From the NCBI GenBank assembly GCA_910578715.1, contig CAJTRL010000011.1, positions 9,447-73,446 of the forward strand: 64,000 nucleotides of DNA. The letters run 5' to 3'. The notes below the pieces were generated by a model. That model saw only the letters and a list, made by a program, of their open reading frames with translations. It was not told the DNA's origin and ran no database searches. The position numbers and the translations under genes are program-made. Each line of letters starts with the position of its first letter. Position 1 is the first letter of the stretch. Origin of the DNA: an uncultured Lachnospiraceae bacterium. GTDB lineage: Bacteria; Bacillota; Clostridia; Lachnospirales; Lachnospiraceae. Below are positions 43,189 through 54,865 of the stretch, one piece after another.

Positions 43189-43325
43189 GTGCAAAAGAAA
43201 AACAAGCGACGCGAAGCGGCATTTGTTTTTCTTGCACGGGTAACGAGCAAACGTTCGGCGAAAGCCGAACAGGAAGCGCTGAAAGCGCGGGTTTGCGAGT
43301 AATGCTGAGCAAAAGAAAAAACAAG
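43189..43325. repeat. Structured intergenic element upstream of sua5
   Basis: Three clean hairpins in 110 bp: GTGCAAAAGAAAAACAA (43189-43205) with TTGTTTTTCTTGCAC (43223-43237), GTTCGGC-GAAA-GCCGAAC (43253-43270), and GCGCT-GAA-AGCGC (43276-43288); GCAAAC (43247-43252)/GTTTGC (43291-43296) encloses the last two. The sequence GCAAAAGAAAAACAAG occurs at 43191 and, with one extra A, at 43310, flanking the unit as direct repeats. It extends into the upstream open frame of sua5. Confidence 0.55.
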
Positions 43326-43340
43326 AGGAAGCGCAAAACT

Positions 43341-44390
43341 GTGGACACACAGATAATTCAGGTAAAGGAACAGCATACACAGGAGGGACTGCTGCGGCGG
43401 GCCGGAGAAATTGTCAGAGTGGGCGGGCTGGTCGCATTTCCGACGGAAACGGTTTACGGTCTGGGCGGCGACGCGCTGAATCCTGATTCGGCAAGGAAAA
43501 TATACGCGGCCAAAGGCAGACCTTCCGACAATCCGCTGATTGTCCATATATGCCGGATGGAAGATTTGCCCTGTCTTGTCAGGGAAATACCGGAAGCGGC
43601 GGAGAAGCTGGCGGAAGCCTTCTGGCCGGGACCGCTTACGATGATTTTTCATAAATCCCCGGCAGTTCCGCCCGAAACGACGGGCGGGCTTGATACGGTG
43701 GCCGTCAGGATGCCTTCCCATAAGACGGCACTGGCTTTTATAAGAGAGGCCGGCGGGTATGTGGCGGCGCCGAGCGCCAACCGTTCCGGGAAACCGAGTC
43801 CCACCAGTGCAAAATATGTGGCGGAGGATATGGATGGCCGCATCGAAATGATTATCGACGGGGGCGATGTGGAAATCGGACTGGAATCGACCATCGTTGA
43901 TTTGACGGAAGAGTACCCCGTGATTTTAAGGCCGGGTTATATTACGAAAGAAATGCTGGAAGAAGTTGTCGGTTTTGTCCGGGAAGACGGGACGATGATG
44001 TCGGATGAGAGCGGGCAGGCGCCCAAAGCGCCGGGCATGAAATATCGGCATTACGCGCCCAAAGGAACCCTGGTGATTGTGGATGGAAGCGAAGAGAAGG
44101 TGACGGCGTATATTAATGAACAGCTGGAGCGTCTGAAAGGGGAAGGCCACAAAACGGGAGTCATCGGGACGGACAAAACGATTGCCCGTTACCGGGGAGA
44201 TATTTGTAAGAGCGCCGGAAACAGAGAAGATGAAAGAACGATAGCCAGAGAGCTGTACCGGATATTGCGTGAGTTCGACGACGAAGAGGTAAGTGCAATC
44301 TTTTCGGAATCTTTTGATACGGCCGGAATTGGACAGGCTATCATGAACAGGCTGCTTAAAGCGGCCGGACATCAAATTGTATATTTATAA
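43341..44390 (+). CDS. sua5: L-threonylcarbamoyladenylate synthase (Sua5/YwlC)
   Basis: Makes threonylcarbamoyl-AMP for tRNA t6A37. The long Sua5 form, about 349 residues: YrdC domain with GGLVAFPTETVYGLGGDALN, the KGRPSDNPLIVH motif, FWPGPLTMIF and AAPSANRSGKPSPTSAKYV, then a linker (APGMKYRHYAPKG) and C-terminal Sua5 domain. The frame is open from TTG 43293 and ATG 43302, but those lie inside a structured repeat and would add a basic tail absent from relatives; GTG 43341 follows AGAGGAAG and is preferred tentatively. Complements tcdA in the same window. Confidence 0.92.
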   Translation: MDTQIIQVKEQHTQEGLLRRAGEIVRVGGLVAFPTETVYGLGGDALNPDSARKIYAAKGRPSDNPLIVHICRMEDLPCLVREIPEAAEKLAEAFWPGPLTMIFHKSPAVPPETTGGLDTVAVRMPSHKTALAFIREAGGYVAAPSANRSGKPSPTSAKYVAEDMDGRIEMIIDGGDVEIGLESTIVDLTEEYPVILRPGYITKEMLEEVVGFVREDGTMMSDESGQAPKAPGMKYRHYAPKGTLVIVDGSEEKVTAYINEQLERLKGEGHKTGVIGTDKTIARYRGDICKSAGNREDERTIARELYRILREFDDEEVSAIFSESFDTAGIGQAIMNRLLKAAGHQIVYL

Positions 44391-44458
44391 TTACTGGTGT
44401 TATTATTTTACTGAATATATAAAATAACATACGTTTTAAAACTGAGGAGGGAAAGAAT

Positions 44459-44890
44459 ATGATAGGAATCGGAAGCGACCACGGCGGTTATGATTTGAAA
44501 CAGGCAGTCATTGCACATTTGAAAGAACGGGAAATCGCATATAAGGATTTTGGATGTATGGACAAAAATTCCTGCGACTATCCTGTTTATGGCAGAGCGG
44601 TGGCGGAAGCGGTGGCGGATGGCACCTGTGAAAAAGGAATTGTTATCTGTACGACGGGAATCGGTATTTCCATTGTAGCCAATAAAGTGCCGGGCATCCG
44701 CTGCGCGTTGTGCGCCGACACGGTGACGGCACAGCTTACCAGACTGCATAACGATGCGAACATGCTGGCGATGGGAGGCGGAATCATCGGTCCCAATCTG
44801 GCGCTTAGTATTGTAGATATATTTCTTAATACGGAGTTTTCGGGAGAAGAAAAGCATTGCAGAAGAGTGGGAATGATTGAAAATCACTGA
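44459..44890 (+). CDS. rpiB: Ribose-5-phosphate isomerase B
   Basis: Interconverts ribose 5-phosphate and ribulose 5-phosphate. The 143 residues carry the RpiB/LacAB pattern: IGIGSDHGGYDLKQAVIAHL, the catalytic-cysteine loop GIVICTTGIGISIVANKVPG (Cys about 65), HNDANMLAMGGGIIGPNLA. GAGGAGGG lies before the ATG. A LacA/LacB or sugar-phosphate isomerase of other specificity cannot be excluded, but no lac/tagatose genes are present. Confidence 0.92.
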   Translation: MIGIGSDHGGYDLKQAVIAHLKEREIAYKDFGCMDKNSCDYPVYGRAVAEAVADGTCEKGIVICTTGIGISIVANKVPGIRCALCADTVTAQLTRLHNDANMLAMGGGIIGPNLALSIVDIFLNTEFSGEEKHCRRVGMIENH

Positions 44891-44938
44891 CGGATGCGGG
44901 AAAATATCGCAGGCTGTGAGAAAGGCATGGTTAATTAT

Positions 44939-46135
44939 ATGAAAATCAGGCAGAAAATGGCGGCCGCATTATTTCTGCTGTTGCTTGTGGCAGTGCCTGT
45001 TTCCGTTTATGCGACCGAGGAGACGAGGCAGCAAATTGAAGAGGCTGAGCGTGAGAAAGAAAATACGGAATCACAGCTTGATGAAACGAGAGAGAATCTG
45101 GATGAGCTGAATGAACAGAAAGATTCTCTGGAAGGCACTTTGTCAAATCTGAATACGGAATTGACCCAGGTAAGCAATAACCTGAATGAGCTGGAAGGCA
45201 AAATCGCGGCAAAAGAGGCGGAAATCGAAGAGACGAACCAGATGATTGAAGTAACAAATCAGGAGCTGGAAGAAGCGATTGCCATCAAGGACAAACAGTA
45301 CGAGAGCATGAAGAAGCAGATTAAGTTCATGTATGAAAAGAGCGATAATCTGTATCTGGAAATGCTCTTTTCAGCGGGCAGTTTTGGAGAAGCCCTGAAC
45401 CGGACGGACTATATCGAGCAGCTTTCGGCATATCAGCAGAAAACGCTTCAGGAGTATAAAGACACACAGACACAGATTGAAGAAATAGCCGCCGAGCTGG
45501 AAACGGCGAAAGCACAGCTTGAAAGCGACAAGAGCGAGCTGGACAATTATAAGGTCCAGGTGGTGGCGGAGCAGAGCCGGGTTTCCGGGCTTGTCAGCCA
45601 GGCGAACAATTCCCTGACGGCCACATCCAGCCAGATTTCCGACGCGGAAGCGGCGGCTGACGCTTACGAGCAGAAATTAAAGGAACAGGAAGAAGAACTG
45701 ACGGCGCTGCGGGCAAAGCTGGCGGAAGAAATCCGTATGGCGGAACTGGCCGCCCAGTCGAGCTGGAGGGATATTTCCGAGGTGAATTTTGCGGAAGGGG
45801 ACAGATATCTGCTGGCTAATCTGATTTATTGTGAAGCGGGTTCCGAGTCTTACAGCGGACAGGTTGCGGTAGGAAGCGTAGTCATCAACCGGGTGCTGAG
45901 TTCGGTTTATCCAGATACCATAGTGGGTGTTATTTATCAGTCGGGACAGTTTTCGCCGGTGGCGAGCGGAAGACTGGCGCTGGCGCTGACGGAAGGAAGG
46001 GCGACGGCAAGCTGTTATCAGGCGGCGGACGAAGTAATGTCCGGGACAACGAATGTCGGAACATGCGTATACTTCAGGACGCCGGTAGAGGGCGTTACGC
46101 CAAGATATACGATTGGCGGGCATATTTTCTATTAA
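44939..46135 (+). CDS. Secreted coiled-coil protein with SleB/CwlJ-type hydrolase domain
   Basis: A 398-residue wall hydrolase. Signal peptide MKIRQKMAAALFLLLLVAVP with a probable cut after VYA, then a long coiled coil (about residues 28-270) like the CwlO/PcsB N-terminus (LEMLFSAGSFGEALNRTDYI is the hallmark of that domain), then a C-terminal Hydrolase_2 domain: ANLIYCEAGSESYSGQVAVG with the catalytic Glu, INRVLSSVYPDTIVGVIYQS, and YFRTPV. PcsB-type proteins normally end in a CHAP or NlpC domain, so the pairing with a SleB domain is notable. Start at 44939 fits the signal peptide; 44894 and 44927 are also in frame. Confidence 0.88.
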   Translation: MKIRQKMAAALFLLLLVAVPVSVYATEETRQQIEEAEREKENTESQLDETRENLDELNEQKDSLEGTLSNLNTELTQVSNNLNELEGKIAAKEAEIEETNQMIEVTNQELEEAIAIKDKQYESMKKQIKFMYEKSDNLYLEMLFSAGSFGEALNRTDYIEQLSAYQQKTLQEYKDTQTQIEEIAAELETAKAQLESDKSELDNYKVQVVAEQSRVSGLVSQANNSLTATSSQISDAEAAADAYEQKLKEQEEELTALRAKLAEEIRMAELAAQSSWRDISEVNFAEGDRYLLANLIYCEAGSESYSGQVAVGSVVINRVLSSVYPDTIVGVIYQSGQFSPVASGRLALALTEGRATASCYQAADEVMSGTTNVGTCVYFRTPVEGVTPRYTIGGHIFY

Positions 46136-46630
46136 TTATACCGGCTGTTCATTATGTATAAAACGTTCGATGGGCTCTTTGAGCGTATCGAATCTGCCGG
46201 AATAAATAATATCCAGAAGCCGGCTTAAACTGAGCAGTGATTTTTTGAGTGTATCTTCGGAAATAAGTTCCTCATTGAGGGCGGTGACGAGCTCATCAAT
46301 ATCTACTACTTTGACAAAACCGTCGGGATAGACGATGACGTCCGCAAGAAGGTCTGTAAAGATATAGGTATTGGTTTCCGGTTTGTAGTCATGCTCTACA
46401 ATATCGCAGTACCAGTAGAGCAGAGAATTATCTTCTCTGTAAAATTTGCTGACTTTACAGCCTTCTTTCAGAAAATAGCAGGAGTAGCCATGATGAAGGT
46501 CTTTTCGGGGCTTTAAGGAATGCCAGCCGGTAACGATAAGTTCTTCGTCCTGATATAAAATCCGGTCGTCTTTTAACAGGACACATTCTTCGGGAATGAT
46601 TCTTTTGCGGTATAAAATAGGCGCTGGCAT
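46136..46630 (-). CDS. DUF402-domain protein
   Basis: A 164-residue protein with the DUF402 fold: RKRIIPEECVLLKDDRILYQ, SKFYREDNSLLYWYCDIVEH, YIFTDLLADVIVYPDGFVKV and the acidic VVDIDELVTALNEELISEDT. Some family members are nucleoside phosphatases (Ntdp type); conserved aspartates and the WYCDIVEH segment agree, but activity is not assured. GGAGG lies 4 bp before the ATG at 46630. Its stop abuts the stop of the convergent SleB-type gene with no spacer. Confidence 0.85.
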   Translation of the reverse strand: MPAPILYRKRIIPEECVLLKDDRILYQDEELIVTGWHSLKPRKDLHHGYSCYFLKEGCKVSKFYREDNSLLYWYCDIVEHDYKPETNTYIFTDLLADVIVYPDGFVKVVDIDELVTALNEELISEDTLKKSLLSLSRLLDIIYSGRFDTLKEPIERFIHNEQPV

Positions 46631-46766
46631 AATACCTCCTGAAATATTGAAATTCATAGCTGCATATGATGAAGTGTATAATAAGAAAGTACACTGATGA
46701 AGGGGAAAAGTCAACGGGTATTTGTCTGACTTATCTCTGGCTTTTATCTGTTTTTTACAATAATAC

Positions 46767-46795
46767 TGGACATTACGGCAAAAAATGGGTATAAT
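46767..46795 (+). promoter_or_regulatory. Promoter of the atp operon
   Basis: TGGACA (46767-46772), 17 bp, TATAAT (46790-46795), 35 bp before the first gene. Confidence 0.75.
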
Positions 46796-46829
46796 TTATC
46801 TGCATATAGCGTGAAAAGAAGGGGAAAAA

Positions 46830-47117
46830 GTGAAGTATAATCGTAACGTTTATCATTCTCTTATGATGATAAGTCAGTTTGGCATCAATATGCTTGTTCC
46901 CATATTCCTATGCTCTTTTATTGGAATCGAAATAGATAAAAGGTGTGGGACTTCTTTTTGGGTGGTTATTCTGTTTTTCATAGGAGCGGCGGCCGGATTC
47001 CGGAATGTTTTCCGGTTTGCCAGAAAAATCTATGAAAGACCGGCACAGACGCGGAAGCACAGGAAAATGGAGCAGAAAGAAGTACAACATGGAAAAAGAC
47101 AGGAAGATAAAAATTGA
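46830..47117 (+). CDS. atpZ: AtpZ-like membrane protein
   Basis: A 95-residue protein with two membrane helices (MMISQFGINMLVPIFLCSFI, about 11-32, and SFWVVILFFIGAAAGFRNVF, about 42-61) and a basic tail. This is the AtpZ/F1F0 assembly-associated family usually heading atp operons, paired with AtpI. GTG start after GGGG. It overlaps the next gene by 29 bp in another frame. Proposed roles are Mg2+/Ca2+ uptake or rotor-ring assembly. Confidence 0.8.
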   Translation: MKYNRNVYHSLMMISQFGINMLVPIFLCSFIGIEIDKRCGTSFWVVILFFIGAAAGFRNVFRFARKIYERPAQTRKHRKMEQKEVQHGKRQEDKN

Positions 47118-47490
47118 TGCAACATTATTTGATTTGTGTCTCGGTATTTTTCTATATGGCATTGTGTGCCAAATCGTCGTTTTGTTTTTTTCCCGAAAAC
47201 CGGAATATAGCATTGGTCTGTGGATTGGAGTCATTCTCGCGGCGGCGGGCTCTGTTCATATGTGGTGGACGATTGACAGAAGCCTCGATATGGCGTCAAA
47301 AGATGCGTCCAAAACGGTAGGAACACAGTATCTGCTGCGCTATTTTATTCTGGCCGCGGTTCTGGCCCTGCTGGCGGTAAGCGGGTTTGCCAACCCTCTT
47401 CTGGCCTTTTTAGGTTATATGGGAATGAAAGTATCTGCTTATATGCAGCCTTTTACCCGGAAGATTAGTGACAAAGTTTTTAAAATATAA
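47089..47490 (+). CDS. atpI: ATP synthase subunit I (AtpI-like)
   Basis: A 133-residue protein with four predicted helices (LFDLCLGIFLYGIVCQIVVL, YSIGLWIGVILAAAGSVHMW, YLLRYFILAAVLALLAV, FANPLLAFLGYMGMKVSAYM), the AtpI pattern of a chaperone for c-ring assembly. The ORF extends back to 47005 within the previous gene, but the ATG at 47089 (MEKDRKIKIDATLFDL) is the likely start; its ribosome site is weak, consistent with translational coupling. Confidence 0.78.
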   Translation: MEKDRKIKIDATLFDLCLGIFLYGIVCQIVVLFFSRKPEYSIGLWIGVILAAAGSVHMWWTIDRSLDMASKDASKTVGTQYLLRYFILAAVLALLAVSGFANPLLAFLGYMGMKVSAYMQPFTRKISDKVFKI

Positions 47491-47528
47491 TAGAAAGATA
47501 TAAAATACGTTGATAAGGAGGTGAGAAT

Positions 47529-48254
47529 ATGGGACAGGGAATTTTATTGTCCGGGGGTGCGGATATTGATTTTATGATACACGGTGTTTTTTCGTATCAG
47601 CTCTTTGGACAGACGGTCTGGATTACAACGACGCATGTCTGCGTTCTGATAGTCATGCTGGTAATTATCGGATTCTGTCTGGCGGCGAACAGGGCGGTTA
47701 AACACGCATCGGAAGTGCCGGGGACTTTCCAGAATATCGCGGAAATGGTTGTAGAGATGCTGGATAACATGATTGGCGGCGTTATGGGTAAATTTTCTCC
47801 CCAGTTCCGCAACTATATCGGAACCATTTTTATCTTTATTTTATTGAGCAATATTTCCGGTCTGTTCGGGCTTCGTCCGCCGACCGCGGATTACGGTGTG
47901 ACGCTTCCGCTCGGTATCATGACTTTTACGCTGATTCATTTTAATAAATTCAGGTATCAGAAAGTAAAAGGCGTTATCGCCGGATTGTGCGACCCGTGGC
48001 CGATATGGGCGCCTATTAACGTGATAGGCGACGTCGCGGTGCCGATATCTTTATCGCTGCGTCTTTTTGCAAACGTTCTTTCGGGAACGGTAATGATGGC
48101 GCTGATTTATGGACTGCTGTCAAAGATAGCGATTATATGGCCGGCGGCGCTTCATGTTTATTTTGATTTGTTCTCCGGAGCAATTCAGACGTATGTATTC
48201 TGTATGTTGACGATGACGTACATTACGGACGCATGTACAACATCAGAAAGCTAA
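47529..48254 (+). CDS. atpB: ATP synthase F0 subunit a
   Basis: Stator channel subunit carrying ions past the c-ring. The 241 residues have five to six helices and the key segment VAVPISLSLRLFANVLSGTV containing the essential arginine; NISGLFGLRPPTADYGVTLP and the C-terminal QTYVFCMLTMTYI are also typical. AAGGAGG lies before the ATG. It is followed by a 110-bp spacer with strong hairpins ahead of the c-subunit gene. Confidence 0.95.
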   Translation: MGQGILLSGGADIDFMIHGVFSYQLFGQTVWITTTHVCVLIVMLVIIGFCLAANRAVKHASEVPGTFQNIAEMVVEMLDNMIGGVMGKFSPQFRNYIGTIFIFILLSNISGLFGLRPPTADYGVTLPLGIMTFTLIHFNKFRYQKVKGVIAGLCDPWPIWAPINVIGDVAVPISLSLRLFANVLSGTVMMALIYGLLSKIAIIWPAALHVYFDLFSGAIQTYVFCMLTMTYITDACTTSES

Positions 48255-48255
48255 T

Positions 48256-48621
<366 letters not shown>

Positions 48622-48667
48622 TGCGAAGGGAATTTCGCTATAACGAATAAGAAAGGAGGCAGGGGGC

Positions 48668-49231
48668 TTGAATACGATAGTAAGCACGAACCTGGTCCTG
48701 GCGTCCGTGGAGATGACGCCAAGACTGTTCGATTTGGATTTTCAGCTTCTTCATGATGCGGTGCTGATGATAATCGCCGTGTTCGCGTTATTCCTGATTG
48801 CATCCCATTTTCTGTTTAATCCGGTCAGAAATATGCTCCAGAAGAGACAGGATAAAATCAAAGGAGAACTTGATAACGCCGCAAAAGATATGGCGGAAGC
48901 GAGAGAGCTGAAGGCTGAATATGAAACCAGGCTGAAAGAGATTGATAAAGAAGCGGAGAACATTTTAGGCGAAGCTCGTAAAAAAGCGCTGGCGAATGAA
49001 AATAAAATTGTGGCCCAGGCGAAAGAAGAAGCGGCCAGAATTATTGAAAGGGCAAATGTAGAAGCCGAACTGGAAAAGAAGAAAGCGGCCGATGAAGTGA
49101 AGCGCGAGATGGTAGTATTGGCATCTTTGATGGCAGGAAAGGTTGTAAGCGCGGCGATTGATACAACTGTGCAGGACAGTCTTATCGAAGAAACGCTGAA
49201 AGAAATAGGTGACGGCACATGGCTAAGCTAA
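48668..49231 (+). CDS. atpF: ATP synthase F0 subunit b
   Basis: Peripheral stalk subunit. The 187 residues have one N-terminal membrane helix (VLMIIAVFALFLIASHFLFN) followed by a long charged helix (RQDKIKGELDNAAKDMAEAR onward) that dimerises and binds delta. TTG start 8 bp after AAAGGAGG; an internal ATG at 48713 is less well placed. The 3' end overlaps atpH by 13 bp. Confidence 0.94.
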   Translation: MNTIVSTNLVLASVEMTPRLFDLDFQLLHDAVLMIIAVFALFLIASHFLFNPVRNMLQKRQDKIKGELDNAAKDMAEARELKAEYETRLKEIDKEAENILGEARKKALANENKIVAQAKEEAARIIERANVEAELEKKKAADEVKREMVVLASLMAGKVVSAAIDTTVQDSLIEETLKEIGDGTWLS

Positions 49232-49764
49232 TTTCAAAAACATACGGAGATGCGTTGTTCGAACTTGCGGTTGAAGAAAACAAAGTGGATGAAATGCTGG
49301 AAGAAATTGGACAGCTTCAGAAGATTCTGAAGGAAAATGATGATTTTGGCAGACTTTTAACCCATCCGAAAATCAACAAGGACGAGAAAAACAGGGTGGT
49401 CACGGAGGTTTTCAAGGGACGGATTTCCGATGAGCTGCTTGGATTCCTGACGATTATTATTTCCAAGGACCGTTATCAGGAGATAGACGGCATTCTGGAA
49501 TATTTTCTTACGGAAGTCAAGAAGTATAAAGGAATCGGCGTTGCTACCGTAACAACGGCTGTTCCGCTGAAAAGCGAACAGTGTAAAAAAGTCGAACAGA
49601 AACTGCTCGATACGACGGATTATAAGTCTATGGAAATTCACTATAAACAGGATGCCGCTCTGATTGGCGGTATGGTAATCCGCATCGGAGACAGAGTGGT
49701 AGACAGCAGTATCAGCACAAAATTAAACGAACTTCAGAAGGAATTGCTGAAAGTTCAGATATAA
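49219..49764 (+). CDS. atpH: ATP synthase F1 subunit delta
   Basis: Connects the peripheral stalk to F1. The 181 residues start MAKLISKTYGDALFELAVEE and contain KINKDEKNRVVTEVFKGRIS, and the C-terminal IGGMVIRIGDRVVDSSISTK signature. Overlaps atpF by 13 bp, so translation is coupled. Confidence 0.95.
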   Translation: MAKLISKTYGDALFELAVEENKVDEMLEEIGQLQKILKENDDFGRLLTHPKINKDEKNRVVTEVFKGRISDELLGFLTIIISKDRYQEIDGILEYFLTEVKKYKGIGVATVTTAVPLKSEQCKKVEQKLLDTTDYKSMEIHYKQDAALIGGMVIRIGDRVVDSSISTKLNELQKELLKVQI

Positions 49765-49800
49765 TGCCGCGATGACAGACGAATTGCGGCGAAATTTTGA

Positions 49801-51324
<1,524 letters not shown>

Positions 51325-51355
51325 AAGTAGAGAAAGTGGAAGGTAAGGTGATGCT

Positions 51356-52222
51356 ATGGCCTCAATGAGAGACATAAAAAGGCGTAAGGGCAGTATTCAG
51401 AGCACTCAGCAGATTACCAAAGCGATGAAACTTGTTTCTACTGTAAAACTGCAGAGAGCGAAGCAGCGCGCGGAGCAGTCCAAAGCATATTTTAATTGTA
51501 TGTATGAGACGGTAACTTCGATGTTAGCCAAGACGGGAAACCTGAACCATCCTTATCTGAATGGCGGCAGTTCCGCGAAAAAGGGAATTATCGTGATAAC
51601 TTCCAACAGAGGACTTGCAGGCGGTTACAATTCCAATATTGTGAAGCTGGTTACGCAGCAAAGCGGTTTCCGGAAGGAAGATTTGCGTATCTATGCGATT
51701 GGTAAAAAGGGAAAAGATGCGCTGTCCCGGCATGGCTATGAAATCGTGGAGGAAGATTCCGATATTATTGAAGAGCCGCTTTATATCGATGCAATGGCAT
51801 TGAGCTCAAGGGTTCTGGAAGCCTATACGAAAGGTGAAATCGGAGAGATATATATCGCCTATACCGCTTTTAAAAATACCGTAGTACATGAGCCGACTCT
51901 GTTAAAACTTCTTCCGGTGGAAACGGAGAAATCAGAAGATGTGCCACAGGAAAAAGAAAGCAAGGCGCTGATGAGTTTCGAACCGAATGACGACGAAGCG
52001 CTGGAAATGATTATTCCCAAATATGTCACGAGTCTGATATACGGCGGTCTGATAGAAGCGGCAGCCAGCGAGAACGGCGCAAGAATGCAGGCGATGGATT
52101 CCGCAACAAGCAATGCCGAAGAAATGATAGAGCATTTGTCGCTGATGTATAACAGGGCGAGACAGGGCTCTATTACACAGGAATTAACAGAAATCATCGC
52201 GGGAGCGAATGCAATTTCCTAG
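51356..52222 (+). CDS. atpG: ATP synthase F1 subunit gamma
   Basis: Central rotor shaft. The 288 residues start MASMRDIKRRKGSIQSTQQI and end with the conserved C-terminal helix NAEEMIEHLSLMYNRARQGS ... ELTEIIAGANAIS. The middle contains a longer acidic insert (VETEKSEDVPQEKESKALMS) not seen in shorter homologues. Confidence 0.97.
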   Translation: MASMRDIKRRKGSIQSTQQITKAMKLVSTVKLQRAKQRAEQSKAYFNCMYETVTSMLAKTGNLNHPYLNGGSSAKKGIIVITSNRGLAGGYNSNIVKLVTQQSGFRKEDLRIYAIGKKGKDALSRHGYEIVEEDSDIIEEPLYIDAMALSSRVLEAYTKGEIGEIYIAYTAFKNTVVHEPTLLKLLPVETEKSEDVPQEKESKALMSFEPNDDEALEMIIPKYVTSLIYGGLIEAAASENGARMQAMDSATSNAEEMIEHLSLMYNRARQGSITQELTEIIAGANAIS

Positions 52223-52243
52223 CGCTTCATGAAAAAAGAGTGA

Positions 52244-53668
<1,425 letters not shown>

Positions 53669-53706
53669 GGCAGACTCACAGGCTGAGAGAAAGGCAGGGG
53701 TAAAGT

Positions 53707-54120
53707 ATGGCTGAAAATGACAACAAGTTTACATTGAAGGTGATTACGCCCGACAGGGTGTTTTACGAAGAAGAAGTTTCGATGGTTGAATTTAATACGG
53801 TGGAAGGAGAAGTCGGAATTTATAAACAGCATATTCCGATGACGATGATTATCGCACCGGGCATCCTGACGATTACACAGGAGAACGAAACCAAAGAGGC
53901 GGCACTGCATGCGGGTTTTGCGGAGATTTTGCAGGATAAGGTAACGATTCTTGCGGAAATCATCGAATGGCCTACGGAAATTGACCTAAAGCGCGCGGAA
54001 GAGGCAAAGGAACGTGCGGAGAGCCGAATCAGGGAGCATGCGCCCGGAACGGATATGAAGCGCGCTGAAATGTCATTAAAGCGTGCAGTTGCGCGTATCA
54101 ATGCGATTAACAATCAATAA
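53707..54120 (+). CDS. atpC: ATP synthase F1 subunit epsilon
   Basis: Rotor-associated regulatory subunit that can inhibit ATP hydrolysis. The 137 residues have the beta-sandwich domain (FTLKVITPDRVFYEEEVSMV, GILTITQENETKEAALHAGF) and the C-terminal helical pair (RAEEAKERAESRIREHAPGT and MSLKRAVARINAIN). Last gene of the operon; a terminator starts 8 bp after its stop. Confidence 0.96.
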   Translation: MAENDNKFTLKVITPDRVFYEEEVSMVEFNTVEGEVGIYKQHIPMTMIIAPGILTITQENETKEAALHAGFAEILQDKVTILAEIIEWPTEIDLKRAEEAKERAESRIREHAPGTDMKRAEMSLKRAVARINAINNQ

Positions 54121-54127
54121 AGCTATG

Positions 54128-54157
54128 ATAGGACAGGCAAAGAGCCTGTCCTATTTC
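54128..54157 (+). terminator. Terminator of the atp operon
   Basis: Perfect 11-bp stem ATAGGACAGGC/GCCTGTCCTAT, 5-nt loop, then TTTC. Confidence 0.85.
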
Positions 54158-54192
54158 ATGTAATAGGAAATTGCTGTAACCGTAGTGGGCTT

Positions 54193-54219
54193 GCGCAAGC
54201 TGCGGAGCTTGCGCTTTTT
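54193..54219 (+). terminator. Second strong hairpin after the atp operon
   Basis: Perfect 9-bp stem GCGCAAGCT-GCGG-AGCTTGCGC followed by five T, 36 bp beyond the first terminator. It acts as a backup terminator. Confidence 0.8.
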
Positions 54220-54317
54220 CAATGTACACGGGCCTCTGAATTTGATGACATACGTTATTCAACAAAGCGCTCCGTTGCGCATATGATAAAATAAATCAGG
54301 TCAGAAGCTGGAATTAT

Positions 54318-54692
54318 ATGAGCCAATCAAGAATCCTTCCTTTTTATATGGCATATCCGCTTCCAATGTATTATCAGGAAGAAGATACCGTGACACGAGA
54401 TTTGGAATACTTACAACAAATGTACCCGTCTGAAGCGAAACGTTATCAGAAAATCATTGCGGAAATACTAAATCAGATAGATTATGAGGGAAGCTGCATT
54501 TATGACGAATACCCGGATAAATGGCAGCTGTACCGGCTGACAAAGACAATTATGGATAAAGTGAAACGAACGGAAGGAGAAAGTTCTGACGAGAAGAACT
54601 GGGAATGGATTGAGGAATTTGTACAGGTACTGCTCTATTATGAAATTTATAAAAAAAGACATGCAAACCACAACGGAATCTTAAAATTTTAG
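54318..54692 (+). CDS. Unidentified small protein
   Basis: Not recognised. A 124-residue soluble protein, mainly helical and rich in Tyr, Glu and Lys, with an odd hydrophobic-aromatic start (ILPFYMAYPLPMYYQEEDTV) and charged helices (VTRDLEYLQQMYPSEAKRYQ; GSCIYDEYPDKWQLYRLTKT; EEFVQVLLYYEIYKKR). The ribosome site before the ATG is weak. A TATGATAAAAT box lies at 54282-54292. The start pattern resembles short cotJB-like or spore-coat associated proteins of clostridia, but this is not firm. Confidence 0.7.
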   Translation: MSQSRILPFYMAYPLPMYYQEEDTVTRDLEYLQQMYPSEAKRYQKIIAEILNQIDYEGSCIYDEYPDKWQLYRLTKTIMDKVKRTEGESSDEKNWEWIEEFVQVLLYYEIYKKRHANHNGILKF

Positions 54693-54739
54693 TTGAGGTT
54701 TTGGAAGAATCTCTATACAATAGGGGATAAAGGGCGAAA

Positions 54740-54787
54740 AGAAGTTCTAAGGACGTTTCATCCTGTGATGAAACGTCAGGAACTTCT
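54740..54787. repeat. Large two-part hairpin after the unidentified gene
   Basis: AGAAGTTC/GAACTTCT (8 bp) encloses GACGTTTCATC-CTGT-GATGAAACGTC (11 bp). No T run follows, so this is not a standard terminator; it begins 48 bp after the preceding stop and ends 79 bp before the methyltransferase gene. Confidence 0.65.
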
Positions 54788-54865
54788 ATGATTGTAATGC
54801 GTCAGAACAGATAGCAATACGATAAGAAGCGTAATGCGGCAATAAAAGAACAAGGAAATGCGAAT

